A stretch of 64,000 nucleotides of DNA from Limosilactobacillus vaginalis DSM 5837 = ATCC 49540 (GCF_000159435.1 NZ_GG693415.1:1-64000), one strand, 5' to 3'; counted from the first letter of the stretch, positions 16,962 through 26,237 are shown. A program made the numbers and translations. The notes: generated by a model not told the origin, from the letters alone.

Positions 16962-19139
16962 ATGGACGAAAAATCGATTAAATTAGTAAGCAAGCAACTC
17001 CCAAAACTGCATGAATCACAAATTAAAGCAGCTTTGAAGTTAATGGATGAGGGGGACACCATCCCATTCATTGCCCGGTACCGGAAAGAAGCGACCGGGA
17101 CGTTGGATGAAGTGCAGCTTCAAGAAATTCATGACCAATATCGGCACGCTACGACACTGCTTGAGCGTCAGCAAACCGTTATTAATAAAATCAAGGAAGC
17201 TGGTAAGCTGACTCCTGCTCTGGAAAAGCAAATTTTAGCGGCAACTGAGCTGCAGACCGTTGAAGATCTTTACTTGCCATATAAGCAAAAACGGCAAACA
17301 AAGGCTCAAGTTGCTCGGGAGCATGGCCTGGCACCATTTGCTAATTGGTTATTAACTTATCCCGATACTGATCCACAAGTTGAAGCCGCGAAGTACCTAA
17401 ACGATGACGTTAAGACTGTTGAGGATGCATTGAATGGTGCTCAAGAAATTTTGGCTGAAGCAATTAGTGAAATGTCAACTGTGCGGAGCTGGTTGCGGAA
17501 CTTTATGGGACAACACGGCCAATTAATGACCGCTGTAAAGCGCAATGGTAAGGAAAAGGACGAACTAAAAACGTATGAACAATACTATGACTTTACAAGT
17601 CCCGTAAAGGATTTAAGTTCTTACCAAGTGTTAGCAATTAACCGGGGAGAAAAGGAAGGCGTTTTAAACGTTAAGGTTAACGTCGATGATGATGCAGTCT
17701 TGAATTATCTTCATTTCCGGTTAATTCGGACGAGCAAGGAAAATGCCGCGGTTAAATTGATCGAGGATGCCTATACAGACTCCTACAAACGCTTTTTGGG
17801 GCCAGCAATTGAACGAGAAATTCGGCGTCAATTAACAGAAGATGCGGATCAACAAGCAATTAAGGTCTTCGGTGAAAATCTTTACCACCTATTAATGCAG
17901 GCACCGATTAAGGGGAAAGTTGTTCTGGGCTTTGATCCTGCTTACCGGACTGGTTGTAAGCTGGCTGTATTAGATGAAAACGGGAAGTTTCTCACTAAGG
18001 CAGTTATCTATCCGCATAAGCCAGCTCCAGAAGAAGATCGGGCAAAAGCTGAAGGGCAATTAATTGATTTGATTGAAAAATACCATGTTGAGATGATCGC
18101 AATTGGTAATGGGACTGCTAGCCGTGAATCTGAACAGTTTGTTGTGAACACTCTCAAGAAGATAAAACGGCCGGTCTACTATGTGATTGTGAATGAAGCA
18201 GGGGCATCCGTTTATTCGGCAAGTAAGGAAGCCCGGGATGAATTCCCTGATCTTCATGTTGAACAACGGAGTGCAATTAGTATTGGCCGGCGACTTCAGG
18301 ATCCACTTGCTGAACTAGTGAAAATTGAACCACAAGCAATTGGTGTCGGTCAGTACCAACATGACTTGCCAAAGAAGGAACTAGCTGGTGAGCTTGATGC
18401 AGTTGTTGAGCGGGCAGTTAACCGAGTTGGGGTTAACCTGAACACCGCGAGTTACCAACTGTTAGCCCAGATTTCTGGATTAAACAAGACTACTGCGAAG
18501 AACATTGTTAAATACCGTGATGAGCATGGGAAATACACTAACCGAAAGCAGTTGAAGGATGTTCCAAGATTGGGTCCTAAGGCTTATCAGCAATCGGTTG
18601 GGTTCTTACGGATTGTTAATGGTGATAATCCGCTTGATAATACGGATGTCCACCCTGAAAGTTATCCGATTGCAGAGAAGATTATGGAGACCGCTGAGAT
18701 TAATGTTGATAGTCTCGGCTCCGACGCTGCTGAAAAGCAGTTAAAGAAGATTGATGTTGACGACTTTACTACGGAAAATGCTGGTGAAGAAACGGTTAAG
18801 GACATTATCGCATCGCTTCAAAAGCCGGGTCGTGACTTACGTGATTCGATGCCCGCACCGCTACTTCGCCAAGATGTAATGAAGATTGACGATCTAAAGC
18901 CGGGGATGAAACTCCAGGGAACAGTGAGAAACGTTGTTGACTTTGGTGCGTTTGTTGACATTGGTGTTAAGCATGACGGCCTTGTTCACGTTTCTAAAAT
19001 GAGTAAGCAGTTCATCAAGGATCCACGATCAGCCGTTTCTGTTGGTGACATTGTTGATGTTTGGATTGATGACGTTGATCTTAAGCGTCAACGGATCCAA
19101 TTAACGATGATTGCTCCTCAAGAAGAGGCTAATGGATAA
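16962..19139 (+). CDS. tex: Tex, RNA-binding transcription accessory protein
   Basis: A 725-residue Tex/Spt6-like protein. Domains in order: N-terminal helical Tex domain (GDTIPFIARYRKEATGTLDE near residue 28), YqgF nuclease-like domain (GFDPAYRTGCKLAVLDE near 325), helix-hairpin-helix repeats (SGLNKTTAKNIVKYRDEHG near 505) and a C-terminal S1 RNA-binding domain (GTVRNVVDFGAFVDIG near 650). It binds nucleic acids and affects transcription elongation. The ATG at 16962 is chosen because CGGAGG ends 5 nt before it; an in-frame GTG at 16929 overlaps nadE without a ribosome site. Confidence 0.95.
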   Translation: MDEKSIKLVSKQLPKLHESQIKAALKLMDEGDTIPFIARYRKEATGTLDEVQLQEIHDQYRHATTLLERQQTVINKIKEAGKLTPALEKQILAATELQTVEDLYLPYKQKRQTKAQVAREHGLAPFANWLLTYPDTDPQVEAAKYLNDDVKTVEDALNGAQEILAEAISEMSTVRSWLRNFMGQHGQLMTAVKRNGKEKDELKTYEQYYDFTSPVKDLSSYQVLAINRGEKEGVLNVKVNVDDDAVLNYLHFRLIRTSKENAAVKLIEDAYTDSYKRFLGPAIEREIRRQLTEDADQQAIKVFGENLYHLLMQAPIKGKVVLGFDPAYRTGCKLAVLDENGKFLTKAVIYPHKPAPEEDRAKAEGQLIDLIEKYHVEMIAIGNGTASRESEQFVVNTLKKIKRPVYYVIVNEAGASVYSASKEARDEFPDLHVEQRSAISIGRRLQDPLAELVKIEPQAIGVGQYQHDLPKKELAGELDAVVERAVNRVGVNLNTASYQLLAQISGLNKTTAKNIVKYRDEHGKYTNRKQLKDVPRLGPKAYQQSVGFLRIVNGDNPLDNTDVHPESYPIAEKIMETAEINVDSLGSDAAEKQLKKIDVDDFTTENAGEETVKDIIASLQKPGRDLRDSMPAPLLRQDVMKIDDLKPGMKLQGTVRNVVDFGAFVDIGVKHDGLVHVSKMSKQFIKDPRSAVSVGDIVDVWIDDVDLKRQRIQLTMIAPQEEANG

Positions 19140-19590
19140 TCAACAACTACAAAAGTTAACTGAAAAATGGTCGATGGAAAGCTTCCACCGACCATTTGAG
19201 CATCAAATCTTCTTTAATTCACGCTTACGGACAACTGGTGGTCGTTATCACTTAAATGATCACCATATTGATATTAACCCACTGATGTACACCGAGTTTG
19301 ATTTAGCTAATTTAAGGCGAGTAGTGCTCCATGAACTCTGTCATTATCACCTTCACTTAACCAGCCGTGATTATCGTCATCAAAGCGCTGATTTCCGTCA
19401 GTTGTTAGCCAAGGTTGGTGGTTCACGTTATGCACCGGCAACCAGTAAAGCGAAAGCCAGACGGAGGACCCACCATTATTGGTACTATCAGTGTACTGGG
19501 TGTGGAATTCGGATCGCGCGTCAACGGCGGTTTAACACTAACCGCTATGTTTGCAGACGGTGCGGTCATCATTTTGTTTTGAAAAATTAA
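19132..19590 (+). CDS. SprT-like zinc metalloprotein (YdcK/SprT family)
   Basis: A 152-residue SprT-like protein. The zinc-protease motif HELCHYH is near residue 69, and the C-terminal zinc ribbon has paired CTGC and CRRC knuckles. The start at ATG 19132 overlaps the end of tex by 8 bp and follows AAGAAGAGG; an earlier in-frame TTG lies within tex. Relatives are small putative proteases whose substrate in bacteria is not established. The tex-sprT coupling is common in lactobacilli. Confidence 0.88.
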   Translation: MDNQQLQKLTEKWSMESFHRPFEHQIFFNSRLRTTGGRYHLNDHHIDINPLMYTEFDLANLRRVVLHELCHYHLHLTSRDYRHQSADFRQLLAKVGGSRYAPATSKAKARRRTHHYWYYQCTGCGIRIARQRRFNTNRYVCRRCGHHFVLKN

Positions 19591-19599
19591 AAAAAGTTG

Positions 19600-19628
19600 T
19601 TGCCAACGAATAGAGATCTTGCTATAAT
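19600..19628 (+). promoter_or_regulatory. Promoter of tRNA-Leu
   Basis: TTGCCA (19600-19605), 17-nt spacer, TATAAT (19623-19628). Confidence 0.8.
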
Positions 19629-19647
19629 AATATTCGTTGGTTGATAT

Positions 19648-19733
19648 GCGGCCGTGGCGGAACTGGCAGACGCGTAAGATTAAGGATCTTATGGTCGATT
19701 ATGACCGTGGAGGTTCAAGTCCTCTCGGCCGCA
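19648..19733 (+). tRNA. tRNA-Leu (AAG)
   Basis: An 86-nt class II tRNA: acceptor GCGGCCG/CGGCCGC, discriminator A, long variable arm GGTCGATTATGACC. The anticodon stem TAAGA/TCTTA encloses loop TTAAGGA, so the anticodon is AAG, an A34 species unusual outside some lactic acid bacteria. Confidence 0.95.
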
Positions 19734-19738
19734 CTACT

Positions 19739-19775
19739 AAAAGCACTTAACTGTTTGGTTAAGTGCTTTTTTTGT
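19739..19775 (+). terminator. Terminator of tRNA-Leu
   Basis: AAAAGCACTTAAC pairs with GTTAAGTGCTTTT, followed by T residues. Confidence 0.92.
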
Positions 19776-19883
19776 TTTTAAAAATTTTAAGCATTTTTGA
19801 AAATGGCTAGTTAATGCTTCTTTCATCATAGAAATTGGTCATTATCAGCTGTTCTTGTCTAGCAAAGCCTATCTTTACACTGA

Positions 19884-19897
19884 TGAAAACGCTATAC
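19884..19897 (+). promoter_or_regulatory. cre-like site upstream of lacL
   Basis: TGAAAACGCTATAC matches the catabolite-responsive-element consensus TGWNANCGNTNWCA except in the last two positions, and overlaps a possible -10 TATACT (19893-19898). CcpA repression of lacLM is therefore plausible; the two mismatches keep confidence low. Confidence 0.35.
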
Positions 19898-19934
19898 TTA
19901 GATTGTAATGATTTTTTGAGGAGGCATTTCGTCG

Positions 19935-21884
19935 ATGGAAGCAGAGATAAAATGGTTGGATGATCCGGAGACATTTCGGGTTAATCAATTGCCAGCACAT
20001 AGTGACCACCACTTTTACCGCAATTATGCGGAATGGCAACGCCACAAGAGTAGTTTTGAACAGAGCCTTGATGGTCAGTGGCAATTTAAGTTTGCCCAAA
20101 CGCCTCAGGAAAGGATTAAGGATTTTTACAAGGTCGATTTTGACGCTAGTAACTTTGATCAAATTGAAGTTCCAAGTGAAATTGAGTTAAGCGACTATGT
20201 ACAGAATAATTACATCAACACCTTAATTCCATGGGAAGGTAAAATTTATCGTCGCCCAGCATACGCATTAAGTCAGGACGATCCTGAAGAAGGTTCCTTT
20301 AGCGAGGGTGAAGATAACACTGTCGGCCTTTACTTGAAGCATTTTGACCTGAATGATAAATTGCGGGGCAAGCAAATTCGGGTTCGTTTTGAAGGGGTAG
20401 AGCGGTCAATGTATTTGTGGCTTAATGGTCACTTTATTGGCTACGCTGAAGATAGTTTTACGCCATCTGAATTTGATCTCACCCCATATATTCAGGATGA
20501 GGACAACGTGATTGCGGTAGAGGTATTTAAGCACAGTACCGCGTCATGGATTGAGGATCAGGATATGTTCCGCTTCTCTGGTATTTTTAGAAGCGTTGAA
20601 CTATTAGCCCAACCCGTAACCCACTTGGAAGACTTTACGTTGAAGCCGCGGGTTGCTGATAATTACCGTGATGGCGAATTGTCAATGGACCTTAATCTTG
20701 TTGGTGAACAAGCTGGAAGCGTCCATGTCATGGTTAAGGATCATGATGGGACTACTTTGATGGATAAAACTAAGCCGATTGACGAGTCGGTTGCAATTGA
20801 ACCGCATGAATTCAAGGATGTTCATCTTTGGGATAATTACGATCCATACCTTTACCAATTATTGATTGAAATCCATGATGAAAATGGCAATCTAGTTGAA
20901 TTAGTTCCATATCAATTTGGCTTCCGGCGGATTGAAATTAGTCCTGAACATGTTGTCCTGCTAAATGGAAAACGGCTCATTATTAATGGGGTTAACCGTC
21001 ACGAGTGGGATGATCACCGTGGTCGCTCAGTAACGATGAAGGACATGCTTAGCGATATTCAAACCTTTAAAGAAAATAATATTAATGCTGTTCGGACATG
21101 TCACTACCCAGATCAGATTCCGTGGTACTATCTCTGTGATCAAAACGGGATTTACATGATGGCTGAAAATAACCTTGAATCACACGCCACTTGGCAAAAG
21201 ATGGGCGCAATTGAACCATCATATAATGTTCCAGGTTCGGTTCCTCAATGGAAAGAAGTGGTTGTTGATCGGGCACGAAGCAACTATGAATACTTTAAGA
21301 ACCATACTGCAATTCTTTTCTGGTCTCTCGGTAACGAATCCTTTGCTGGGGATAATTTGGTAGCAATGCAACAATTCTATAAGGAACATGATGATAGCCG
21401 TCTAGTTCACTATGAAGGTGTTTGTCATACGCATGATTATAGTGAGCAAATTCCAAGTTTGGATCCAGCTAACTACCTGCCAAAGGGTGGTACTAAGGAT
21501 TATCGGGATCAAATCTCAGATGTTGAAAGTTGGATGTACTTGCCACCAAAGCAGGTTGAAGAATACTTGAAGAATAATCCAGACAAGCCATTTATGGAAT
21601 GTGAATACATGCATGATATGGGGAACTCTGCTGGTGGAATGGGTTCTTACATTAAGCTTCTTGATAAGTATCCGCAATACTTCGGAGGCTTCATTTGGGA
21701 CTTCATTGACCAAGCACTCCAAGTAAAGGACCCAATTAGTGGACAAATGGTTATGCGGTATGGTGGCGACTTTGATGATCGCCATTCAGATTATGAGTTC
21801 TCTGGTGATGGTCTAATGTTTGCTGACCGGACACCAAAACCAGCAATGCAGGAGGTACGTTATTACTATGGCTTACACAAATAA
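19935..21884 (+). CDS. lacL: Beta-galactosidase large subunit (GH2)
   Basis: A 649-residue LacL: N-terminal GH2 jelly-roll, immunoglobulin-like middle domain and catalytic TIM barrel. The acid/base Glu is E468 in GNESF and the nucleophile is E557 in [12 protein letters not shown], aligned with Escherichia coli LacZ. It lacks the C-terminal small-chain domain, which is supplied by LacM, so the enzyme is a LacL-LacM heterodimer that hydrolyses lactose in the cytoplasm. AGGAGG lies upstream of the ATG. The gene overlaps lacM by 17 bp, as known for L. reuteri and relatives. No lactose permease is adjacent. Confidence 0.96.
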   Translation: MEAEIKWLDDPETFRVNQLPAHSDHHFYRNYAEWQRHKSSFEQSLDGQWQFKFAQTPQERIKDFYKVDFDASNFDQIEVPSEIELSDYVQNNYINTLIPWEGKIYRRPAYALSQDDPEEGSFSEGEDNTVGLYLKHFDLNDKLRGKQIRVRFEGVERSMYLWLNGHFIGYAEDSFTPSEFDLTPYIQDEDNVIAVEVFKHSTASWIEDQDMFRFSGIFRSVELLAQPVTHLEDFTLKPRVADNYRDGELSMDLNLVGEQAGSVHVMVKDHDGTTLMDKTKPIDESVAIEPHEFKDVHLWDNYDPYLYQLLIEIHDENGNLVELVPYQFGFRRIEISPEHVVLLNGKRLIINGVNRHEWDDHRGRSVTMKDMLSDIQTFKENNINAVRTCHYPDQIPWYYLCDQNGIYMMAENNLESHATWQKMGAIEPSYNVPGSVPQWKEVVVDRARSNYEYFKNHTAILFWSLGNESFAGDNLVAMQQFYKEHDDSRLVHYEGVCHTHDYSEQIPSLDPANYLPKGGTKDYRDQISDVESWMYLPPKQVEEYLKNNPDKPFMECEYMHDMGNSAGGMGSYIKLLDKYPQYFGGFIWDFIDQALQVKDPISGQMVMRYGGDFDDRHSDYEFSGDGLMFADRTPKPAMQEVRYYYGLHK

Positions 21885-22827
21885 ATTACACGTGATCTAC
21901 GGTGACGGAACGCTGGGACTTGGTGGCAAAGGCTTCCACTATCTCTTTAGTTACGAAAAGGGCGGCCTGGAATCACTAAAGTTGAATGGTAAGGAGTGGC
22001 TTTATCGGGTACCGACCCCAACATTCTGGCGAGCAACCACTGATAATGATCGAGGAAGCGGCTTTAATATTAAGTCAGCACAATGGTTAGCTGCGGATAC
22101 CTTTACGAAGTGTCTCAGTGATCAAACTCAGTTAACTGTTGACGGTCAGCAATTTGATCACTTACCAATTGCCCCAGAGACAAATAAATTTACGAATAAC
22201 GAAACTGCTAGTGAAGTAACGATTACATTCACTTACGAAACGTTAACTATTCCTGCAACCAAGGTTACCGTGGCTTATACAGTAACTGCTGGCGGTCAAA
22301 TTAAGATTAAGGCTCATTACTTTGGTCATCAGGATCTTCCTAGTTTACCTGTCTTTGGTCTTCGTTTCATTATGCCAACCGCAGCGACTGGTTTTGACTA
22401 TGAAGGGCTATCTGGTGAAACCTATCCTGACCGAATGGCTGGTGCTGAACACGGGAAATATCATGTTGATGGTCTTCCTGTTGCTAAGTACTTAGTTCCT
22501 CAGGAAAACGGGATGCATATGGAAACTGAGCACCTTACTATTACCCGGGAAATAACCGAAAATAATGCTGATCATTCAACAGCACCGTTCTCCTTGAAGG
22601 TCAGTCAAGCAGATAAGCCATTTAATTTCAGTTGCTTACCATACACCGCAGAAGAGCTTGAATCGGCAACCCACATTGAAGAATTGCCATTGGCTCGGCG
22701 GACAGTTCTAGTAGTTGCCGGAGCAGTTCGTGGTGTCGGTGGAATTGATAGCTGGGGTGCAGATGTTGAGGAGCAATATCATATTCCAGCTGACCGTGAT
22801 ATTGAATTTTCGTTCAGTTTGAATTAG
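21868..22827 (+). CDS. lacM: Beta-galactosidase small subunit
   Basis: A 319-residue LacM, corresponding to the C-terminal beta-sandwich (Bgal_small_N) domain of Lac[19 protein letters not shown] near residue 50 is the diagnostic stretch contributing to the active site. The ATG at 21868 is selected because AGGAGG (21850-21854) lies upstream within lacL and the frame start gives the usual [15 protein letters not shown]-terminus. Overlap with lacL suggests coupled translation and balanced subunit supply. Confidence 0.95.
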   Translation: MAYTNKLHVIYGDGTLGLGGKGFHYLFSYEKGGLESLKLNGKEWLYRVPTPTFWRATTDNDRGSGFNIKSAQWLAADTFTKCLSDQTQLTVDGQQFDHLPIAPETNKFTNNETASEVTITFTYETLTIPATKVTVAYTVTAGGQIKIKAHYFGHQDLPSLPVFGLRFIMPTAATGFDYEGLSGETYPDRMAGAEHGKYHVDGLPVAKYLVPQENGMHMETEHLTITREITENNADHSTAPFSLKVSQADKPFNFSCLPYTAEELESATHIEELPLARRTVLVVAGAVRGVGGIDSWGADVEEQYHIPADRDIEFSFSLN

Positions 22828-22832
22828 CGATA

Positions 22833-22900
22833 AAAAATAAGGGACAGTGCGACTCAACGTTGATTTAACGGCTAAAAGGGCACTTTCCCTTATTTTTATT
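22833..22900 (+). terminator. Terminator of lacLM
   Basis: AAAAATAAGGGACAGTGC pairs with GCACTTTCCCTTATTTTT around a large loop; the 3' arm ends in T residues. Confidence 0.85.
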
Positions 22901-22995
22901 CTATTTCTGAATTAAACTAAAAAACGCCATTGCCCAATCCTGTTCAATTGTACACAATTGCTGTATCATAGATAGAGGCAAAGGAGTGGCTAAGA

Positions 22996-23694
22996 ATGGC
23001 AAAGTTAGTAATAGTTCGTCATGGCCAAAGTCAGGCCAATCGCGATAATATTTTCACAGGATGGACAGATGTTCCGCTAACTGAAAAGGGAATTGAACAG
23101 GGACAGATGGTTGGTGATGAATTAGCAAGAATGGGGATTCAATTTGATGATGCCCATACTTCTTATATGTCACGAGCGATCAAGACAATGAACATTATTC
23201 TGGAAAGAATTGATCAGCTTTACATTCCGGTTCATAAAACATGGCGGCTAAATGAACGTCATTATGGTGCTCTTAGCGGTTTAAATAAAGCCAAGGTCAA
23301 GGAAGAAGTTGGTGCAGAACAGTTGCATCGGTGGCGCCGGGGATACAGTGAAGTTCCGCCAAAATTGAAACACCGGCAACACGAGCGGCGGTATGATCGC
23401 CTTGGCGTCAAGATGCCGTACAGTGAAAGCCTAGCAATGACCCAAAAACGGTTGTTACCATACTGGGAAGACCAGATTGCGCCACGATTAATGGATGGTA
23501 AGAATCAGTTAATTGTTGCTCATGGGAGCTCGTTACGGGCATTAATTAAGTACCTTGATCAAATTCCTGATGATCAAATCGACCAAGTGGAAGTTCCGAA
23601 TGGGAAGCCGATCCTGTATGAGTTTGATCCAGCACTAAATATTACTAAGAAGACTTTTATTACAATGGATGGTGAAGAGAATGGCAATTCATGA
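22996..23694 (+). CDS. gpmA: 2,3-bisphosphoglycerate-dependent phosphoglycerate mutase family
   Basis: A 232-residue histidine-phosphatase-fold mutase. The phosphorylated His9 is in RHGQSQANRDNIFTGW, the second site is LNERHYGALSG near residue 88, and the second catalytic His is in VAHGSSLRALIKYL. It interconverts 3- and 2-phosphoglycerate in glycolysis. The insertion KLKHRQHERRYDRLG is more divergent from the canonical GpmA region, so it could be a paralogue rather than the main glycolytic enzyme. AAGGAG precedes the ATG. It overlaps the next gene by 14 bp. Confidence 0.85.
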   Translation: MAKLVIVRHGQSQANRDNIFTGWTDVPLTEKGIEQGQMVGDELARMGIQFDDAHTSYMSRAIKTMNIILERIDQLYIPVHKTWRLNERHYGALSGLNKAKVKEEVGAEQLHRWRRGYSEVPPKLKHRQHERRYDRLGVKMPYSESLAMTQKRLLPYWEDQIAPRLMDGKNQLIVAHGSSLRALIKYLDQIPDDQIDQVEVPNGKPILYEFDPALNITKKTFITMDGEENGNS

Positions 23695-24550
23695 GATTAA
23701 GAATAACCCGACCCTTAGTGGTCAAGTTCGCTTAATTGAAAATGTCGTCTATGCCGCAGCAGATGGTCAAGCATTAAAACTTGAAGTGCTAACCCCATGG
23801 ACACAACGTTACCCTCAAGAATACACTACTGAGCCCCGACCACTGATTGTGTTTGTTCAGGGGAGTTCATGGCGATTACCAACGTTCGGGGAAAAGATTC
23901 CTCAATTAGTCCAGTTTGTAAAGAACGGCTATATAGTTGCAACGGTGCAACACCGTAATTCTTTAGATGGACATCCGTTCCCCGCATTTCTCGAAGACGT
24001 TAAAACGGCAATCCGCTTTTTACGGGCAAACGCCAAGAAGTACGCGATTGATCCTTCACGAGTGGCAATCTGGGGAACTTCTTCAGGAGCCAATGCAGCC
24101 ATGTTAGTTGGCCTTACGGGGGATGATCCAAAGTATAAGGCGGCTGATTATGATGATCAGTCAGATGCTGTTTCGGCAGTTGTTTCTTGTTTTGCGCCAA
24201 TGGACGTTGAAGAGACGTTTAAGTATACCGATAAGGTTCCGGGGAATGATATTTTGAAATACTGCCTCTTTGGAATGGATAAAAAGAAGTGGCCGGAGAT
24301 TATGCATGAAATGAGTCCACTTTACCGGGTGGTTGACGGAAAAGAGTATCCGCCATTCCAACTCTTCCATGGGGATGCAGATAAGGTAGTTCCATACCAT
24401 CAAATGGAAGAGATGGCGCAAAAACTGGAATCAGTTGGTGCTAAGGTCGAAGCTTACCGGGTTACTAATGCCAATCACGAGCGCGACTTCTGGAGCCAAG
24501 CAATCTATGATAACGTGTTGGCATTCTTGGATAAAGTTTTGAAATCTTAG
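23681..24550 (+). CDS. Alpha/beta-hydrolase esterase (acetyl/cinnamoyl-esterase type)
   Basis: A 289-residue cytoplasmic alpha/beta hydrolase of the BD-FAE/acetylesterase class. The nucleophile is Ser134 in GTSSG; the Asp is probably in FHGDADKVVPYHQ and the His in NANHERDFW. The oxyanion region VFVQGSSWR replaces the usual HGG. Relatives deacetylate sugars or cleave hydroxycinnamoyl esters. I choose ATG 23681, with GAAGAG just upstream, over ATG 23669. Its overlap with gpmA indicates co-transcription. Confidence 0.85.
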   Translation: MAIHEIKNNPTLSGQVRLIENVVYAAADGQALKLEVLTPWTQRYPQEYTTEPRPLIVFVQGSSWRLPTFGEKIPQLVQFVKNGYIVATVQHRNSLDGHPFPAFLEDVKTAIRFLRANAKKYAIDPSRVAIWGTSSGANAAMLVGLTGDDPKYKAADYDDQSDAVSAVVSCFAPMDVEETFKYTDKVPGNDILKYCLFGMDKKKWPEIMHEMSPLYRVVDGKEYPPFQLFHGDADKVVPYHQMEEMAQKLESVGAKVEAYRVTNANHERDFWSQAIYDNVLAFLDKVLKS

Positions 24551-24631
24551 GAAAATGCTAAAATTAATGATTATGTTAAAAATGCGAATCCATTACAAGT
24601 ACTCCTAATTAAATTGGAAAGATACTATGAT

Positions 24632-24690
24632 AATTTACGATAGCACTCGACTTAAAATAAGCCGGGTGCTATCGTAAATTATTTACTTCA
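24632..24690 (+). terminator. Long hairpin, terminator-like, after the esterase gene
   Basis: AATTTACGATAGCAC (24632-24646) pairs with GTGCTATCGTAAATT (24666-24680). The following TTATTTACTT is only moderately T-rich. Confidence 0.7.
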
Positions 24691-24739
24691 AAATGTAAAA
24701 GAATGTAAAATAAAATCGAAATGTAAAAGAATGTAAAAA
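24690..24739 (+). repeat. Four direct copies of AATGTAAAA
   Basis: The block AAATGTAAAAGAATGTAAAA occurs at 24691-24710 and again, nearly unchanged, at 24719-24738, so AATGTAAAA appears four times in 50 bp. It is not a CRISPR (units too short, no unique spacers). The rest of 24740-24824 shows no feature I can name. It may be a multi-site operator about 90-130 bp upstream of the cgl promoter. Confidence 0.6.
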
Positions 24740-24824
24740 AGGATGAATCGATTGGAGAACTTACCTTAACGATACGCAGAATCCCGATTCAGTCCGCTAT
24801 GATCCATTACTTTAATTTTTTATG

Positions 24825-24853
24825 TTGACAACTTACAATAAATAAGTTATATT
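24825..24853 (+). promoter_or_regulatory. Consensus promoter of the cystathionine lyase operon
   Basis: TTGACA (24825-24830), 17-nt spacer, TATATT (24848-24853). It is among the strongest promoters in the window. Confidence 0.88.
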
Positions 24854-24883
24854 TTATCCATACTTTATTAGGAGGAACACGTC

Positions 24884-24970
24884 ATGAAAAACATTCAATT
24901 TGTTAACACAGTTGTTTGTTGCAGTGGATCGCGTCTTATGCGACCCACGTTTTGGCGTACCCAAAGTTAA
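24884..24970 (+). CDS. 28-residue leader peptide with tandem Cys codons
   Basis: ATG 24884 follows a full AGGAGG (24870-24875) at 8 nt and the strongest promoter nearby, so this ORF is very likely translated. The peptide contains VVCCSGSRLMRPTFWRTQS at its C-terminal end; the adjacent Cys codons TGT TGC are at 24917-24922. It ends at TAA 24970, 32 bp before an intrinsic terminator (25003-25045) and 124 bp before a cystathionine lyase/cystine-transporter operon. The arrangement matches a transcription-attenuation leader whose ribosome pauses when Cys-tRNA is scarce. No known family is claimed. Confidence 0.75.
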   Translation: MKNIQFVNTVVCCSGSRLMRPTFWRTQS

Positions 24971-25045
24971 TTTGGCCTGCTAATATTGTCGGGGTAAGTA
25001 CATAAGGCGAAATTTCAAGTTTAACTTGAGGTTGTGCCTTTTTTG
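24924..25045 (+). terminator. Attenuator: alternative hairpins and intrinsic terminator
   Basis: Hairpin 1 pairs 24924-24932 with 24940-24948 (one mismatch) and overlaps the leader codons just after Cys-Cys. CCAAA (24961-24965) can pair with either TTTGG at 24951 or TTTGG at 24971, so two hairpins exclude each other. The terminator pairs 25004-25019 with 25025-25040 and ends in six T residues. TTTGGCCT (24971-24978) could instead pair with AGGCGAAA (25005-25012) in the terminator 5' arm, giving an antiterminator. The terminator is well supported; the switching model is inference. Confidence 0.7.
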
Positions 25046-25094
25046 GATCATTTATTCGAAATAATCATTGCGTTTAAGAAAGGAAAAACATCTC

Positions 25095-26237
25095 ATGAAA
25101 TTCAATACTCAATTAATTCACGGCGGTAATAGCGAAGATCAAACAACCGGAGCCGTATCAACACCAGTTTACCGTTCATCGACTTTTCACCAGCATCAAT
25201 TAGGCGGCAACCCCAAATGGGAATATTCACGGACAGGAAACCCAACCCGAGCTTCATTAGAAAAATTGATTGCCGAGTTGGAACATGGGGTTGCCGGCTT
25301 TGCGTTTTCATCTGGTTCAGCTGCGATTCACGCTGTCTTTTCACTTTACTCTCAAGGTGATCATTTCGTTGTTGGGAGTGATGTCTACGGCGGGACTTTC
25401 CGGTTGATTAATAAAGTTCTGAAGCGGTTTGGCTTTGAATTTACGGTTGTTGACATGCAAGATTTGAATGCAGTGCAAAACGCAATTCAAGATAATACGG
25501 TTGCCATTTACTTTGAGACACCGACTAATCCGCTCCTTCAAATTGCTGATATTGAAGCAATTGCGAAGATTGCCAAAAAACATGGCGTAAGAACAATTGT
25601 TGATAATACGTTTGCTACACCGTACAATCAGCAGCCATTAACCTTGGGGGCAGATATCGTAGTTCACTCCGCAACAAAGTACCTTGGCGGTCATAGTGAT
25701 GTTGTTGCTGGGTTAGTTGTAACGACGGATCAACAGATCGCTGAGCAGTTGGCCTTTTTGCAGAACTCAATTGGTAGCACGTTAGGTCCAGATGACAGCT
25801 GGTTATTGCAACGGGGAATCAAGACCTTAGGTGCACGAATGAGAGTTCACCAGGAAAACGCAACCGCGGTAGTTAAGTTCTTACAACAGGATCCACGGAT
25901 TGGAAAAATCTATTACCCAGGGTTAACCGATTTTCCAGGACATTCAGTCGCAGCAAAGCAGATGAAAAACTTTGGCGCGATGATTAGCTTTGAATTAAAG
26001 GCTGGCCTTGATGCCAAAAAGTTCGTTGAAAGTCTTCAATTAATTGATCTGGCAGAAAGCCTTGGCGGAATTGAGAGTTTGATTGAAGTACCTGCAGTAA
26101 TGACTCACGGTTCAATTCCACGAGAAATTAGGTTGAAGAACGGAATTAAGGATGAACTAATTCGGCTATCTGTAGGAATTGAAGATCCTGAAGATATTAT
26201 TGCTGACTTAAAACAAGCGTTAGATCAATTAGATTAA
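25095..26237 (+). CDS. cgl: Cystathionine gamma-/beta-lyase (PLP-dependent)
   Basis: A 380-residue Cys/Met-metabolism PLP enzyme. Seen: YSRTGNPTR near residue 49 (phosphate-binding partner loop), FSSGSAAIHAV, DNTFATPYNQQPL and the Schiff-base Lys in HSATKYLGGHSD. It cleaves cystathionine or cystine, giving cysteine, pyruvate or homocysteine and ammonia. The ATG at 25095 follows AAAGGA; the in-frame TTG at 25068 has no ribosome site. It heads an operon with a cystine-type ABC transporter, as in the cgl-cyu cluster of L. reuteri BR11, so the gamma-lyase role in cystine-based oxidative defence is likely; beta-lyase (MetC) activity cannot be excluded. Confidence 0.88.
   Translation: MKFNTQLIHGGNSEDQTTGAVSTPVYRSSTFHQHQLGGNPKWEYSRTGNPTRASLEKLIAELEHGVAGFAFSSGSAAIHAVFSLYSQGDHFVVGSDVYGGTFRLINKVLKRFGFEFTVVDMQDLNAVQNAIQDNTVAIYFETPTNPLLQIADIEAIAKIAKKHGVRTIVDNTFATPYNQQPLTLGADIVVHSATKYLGGHSDVVAGLVVTTDQQIAEQLAFLQNSIGSTLGPDDSWLLQRGIKTLGARMRVHQENATAVVKFLQQDPRIGKIYYPGLTDFPGHSVAAKQMKNFGAMISFELKAGLDAKKFVESLQLIDLAESLGGIESLIEVPAVMTHGSIPREIRLKNGIKDELIRLSVGIEDPEDIIADLKQALDQLD

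Noticed and set aside
24690-24739. CRISPR-like direct repeats
   Set aside because: Units are 9-10 bp with no unique spacers of constant length and no cas genes nearby.
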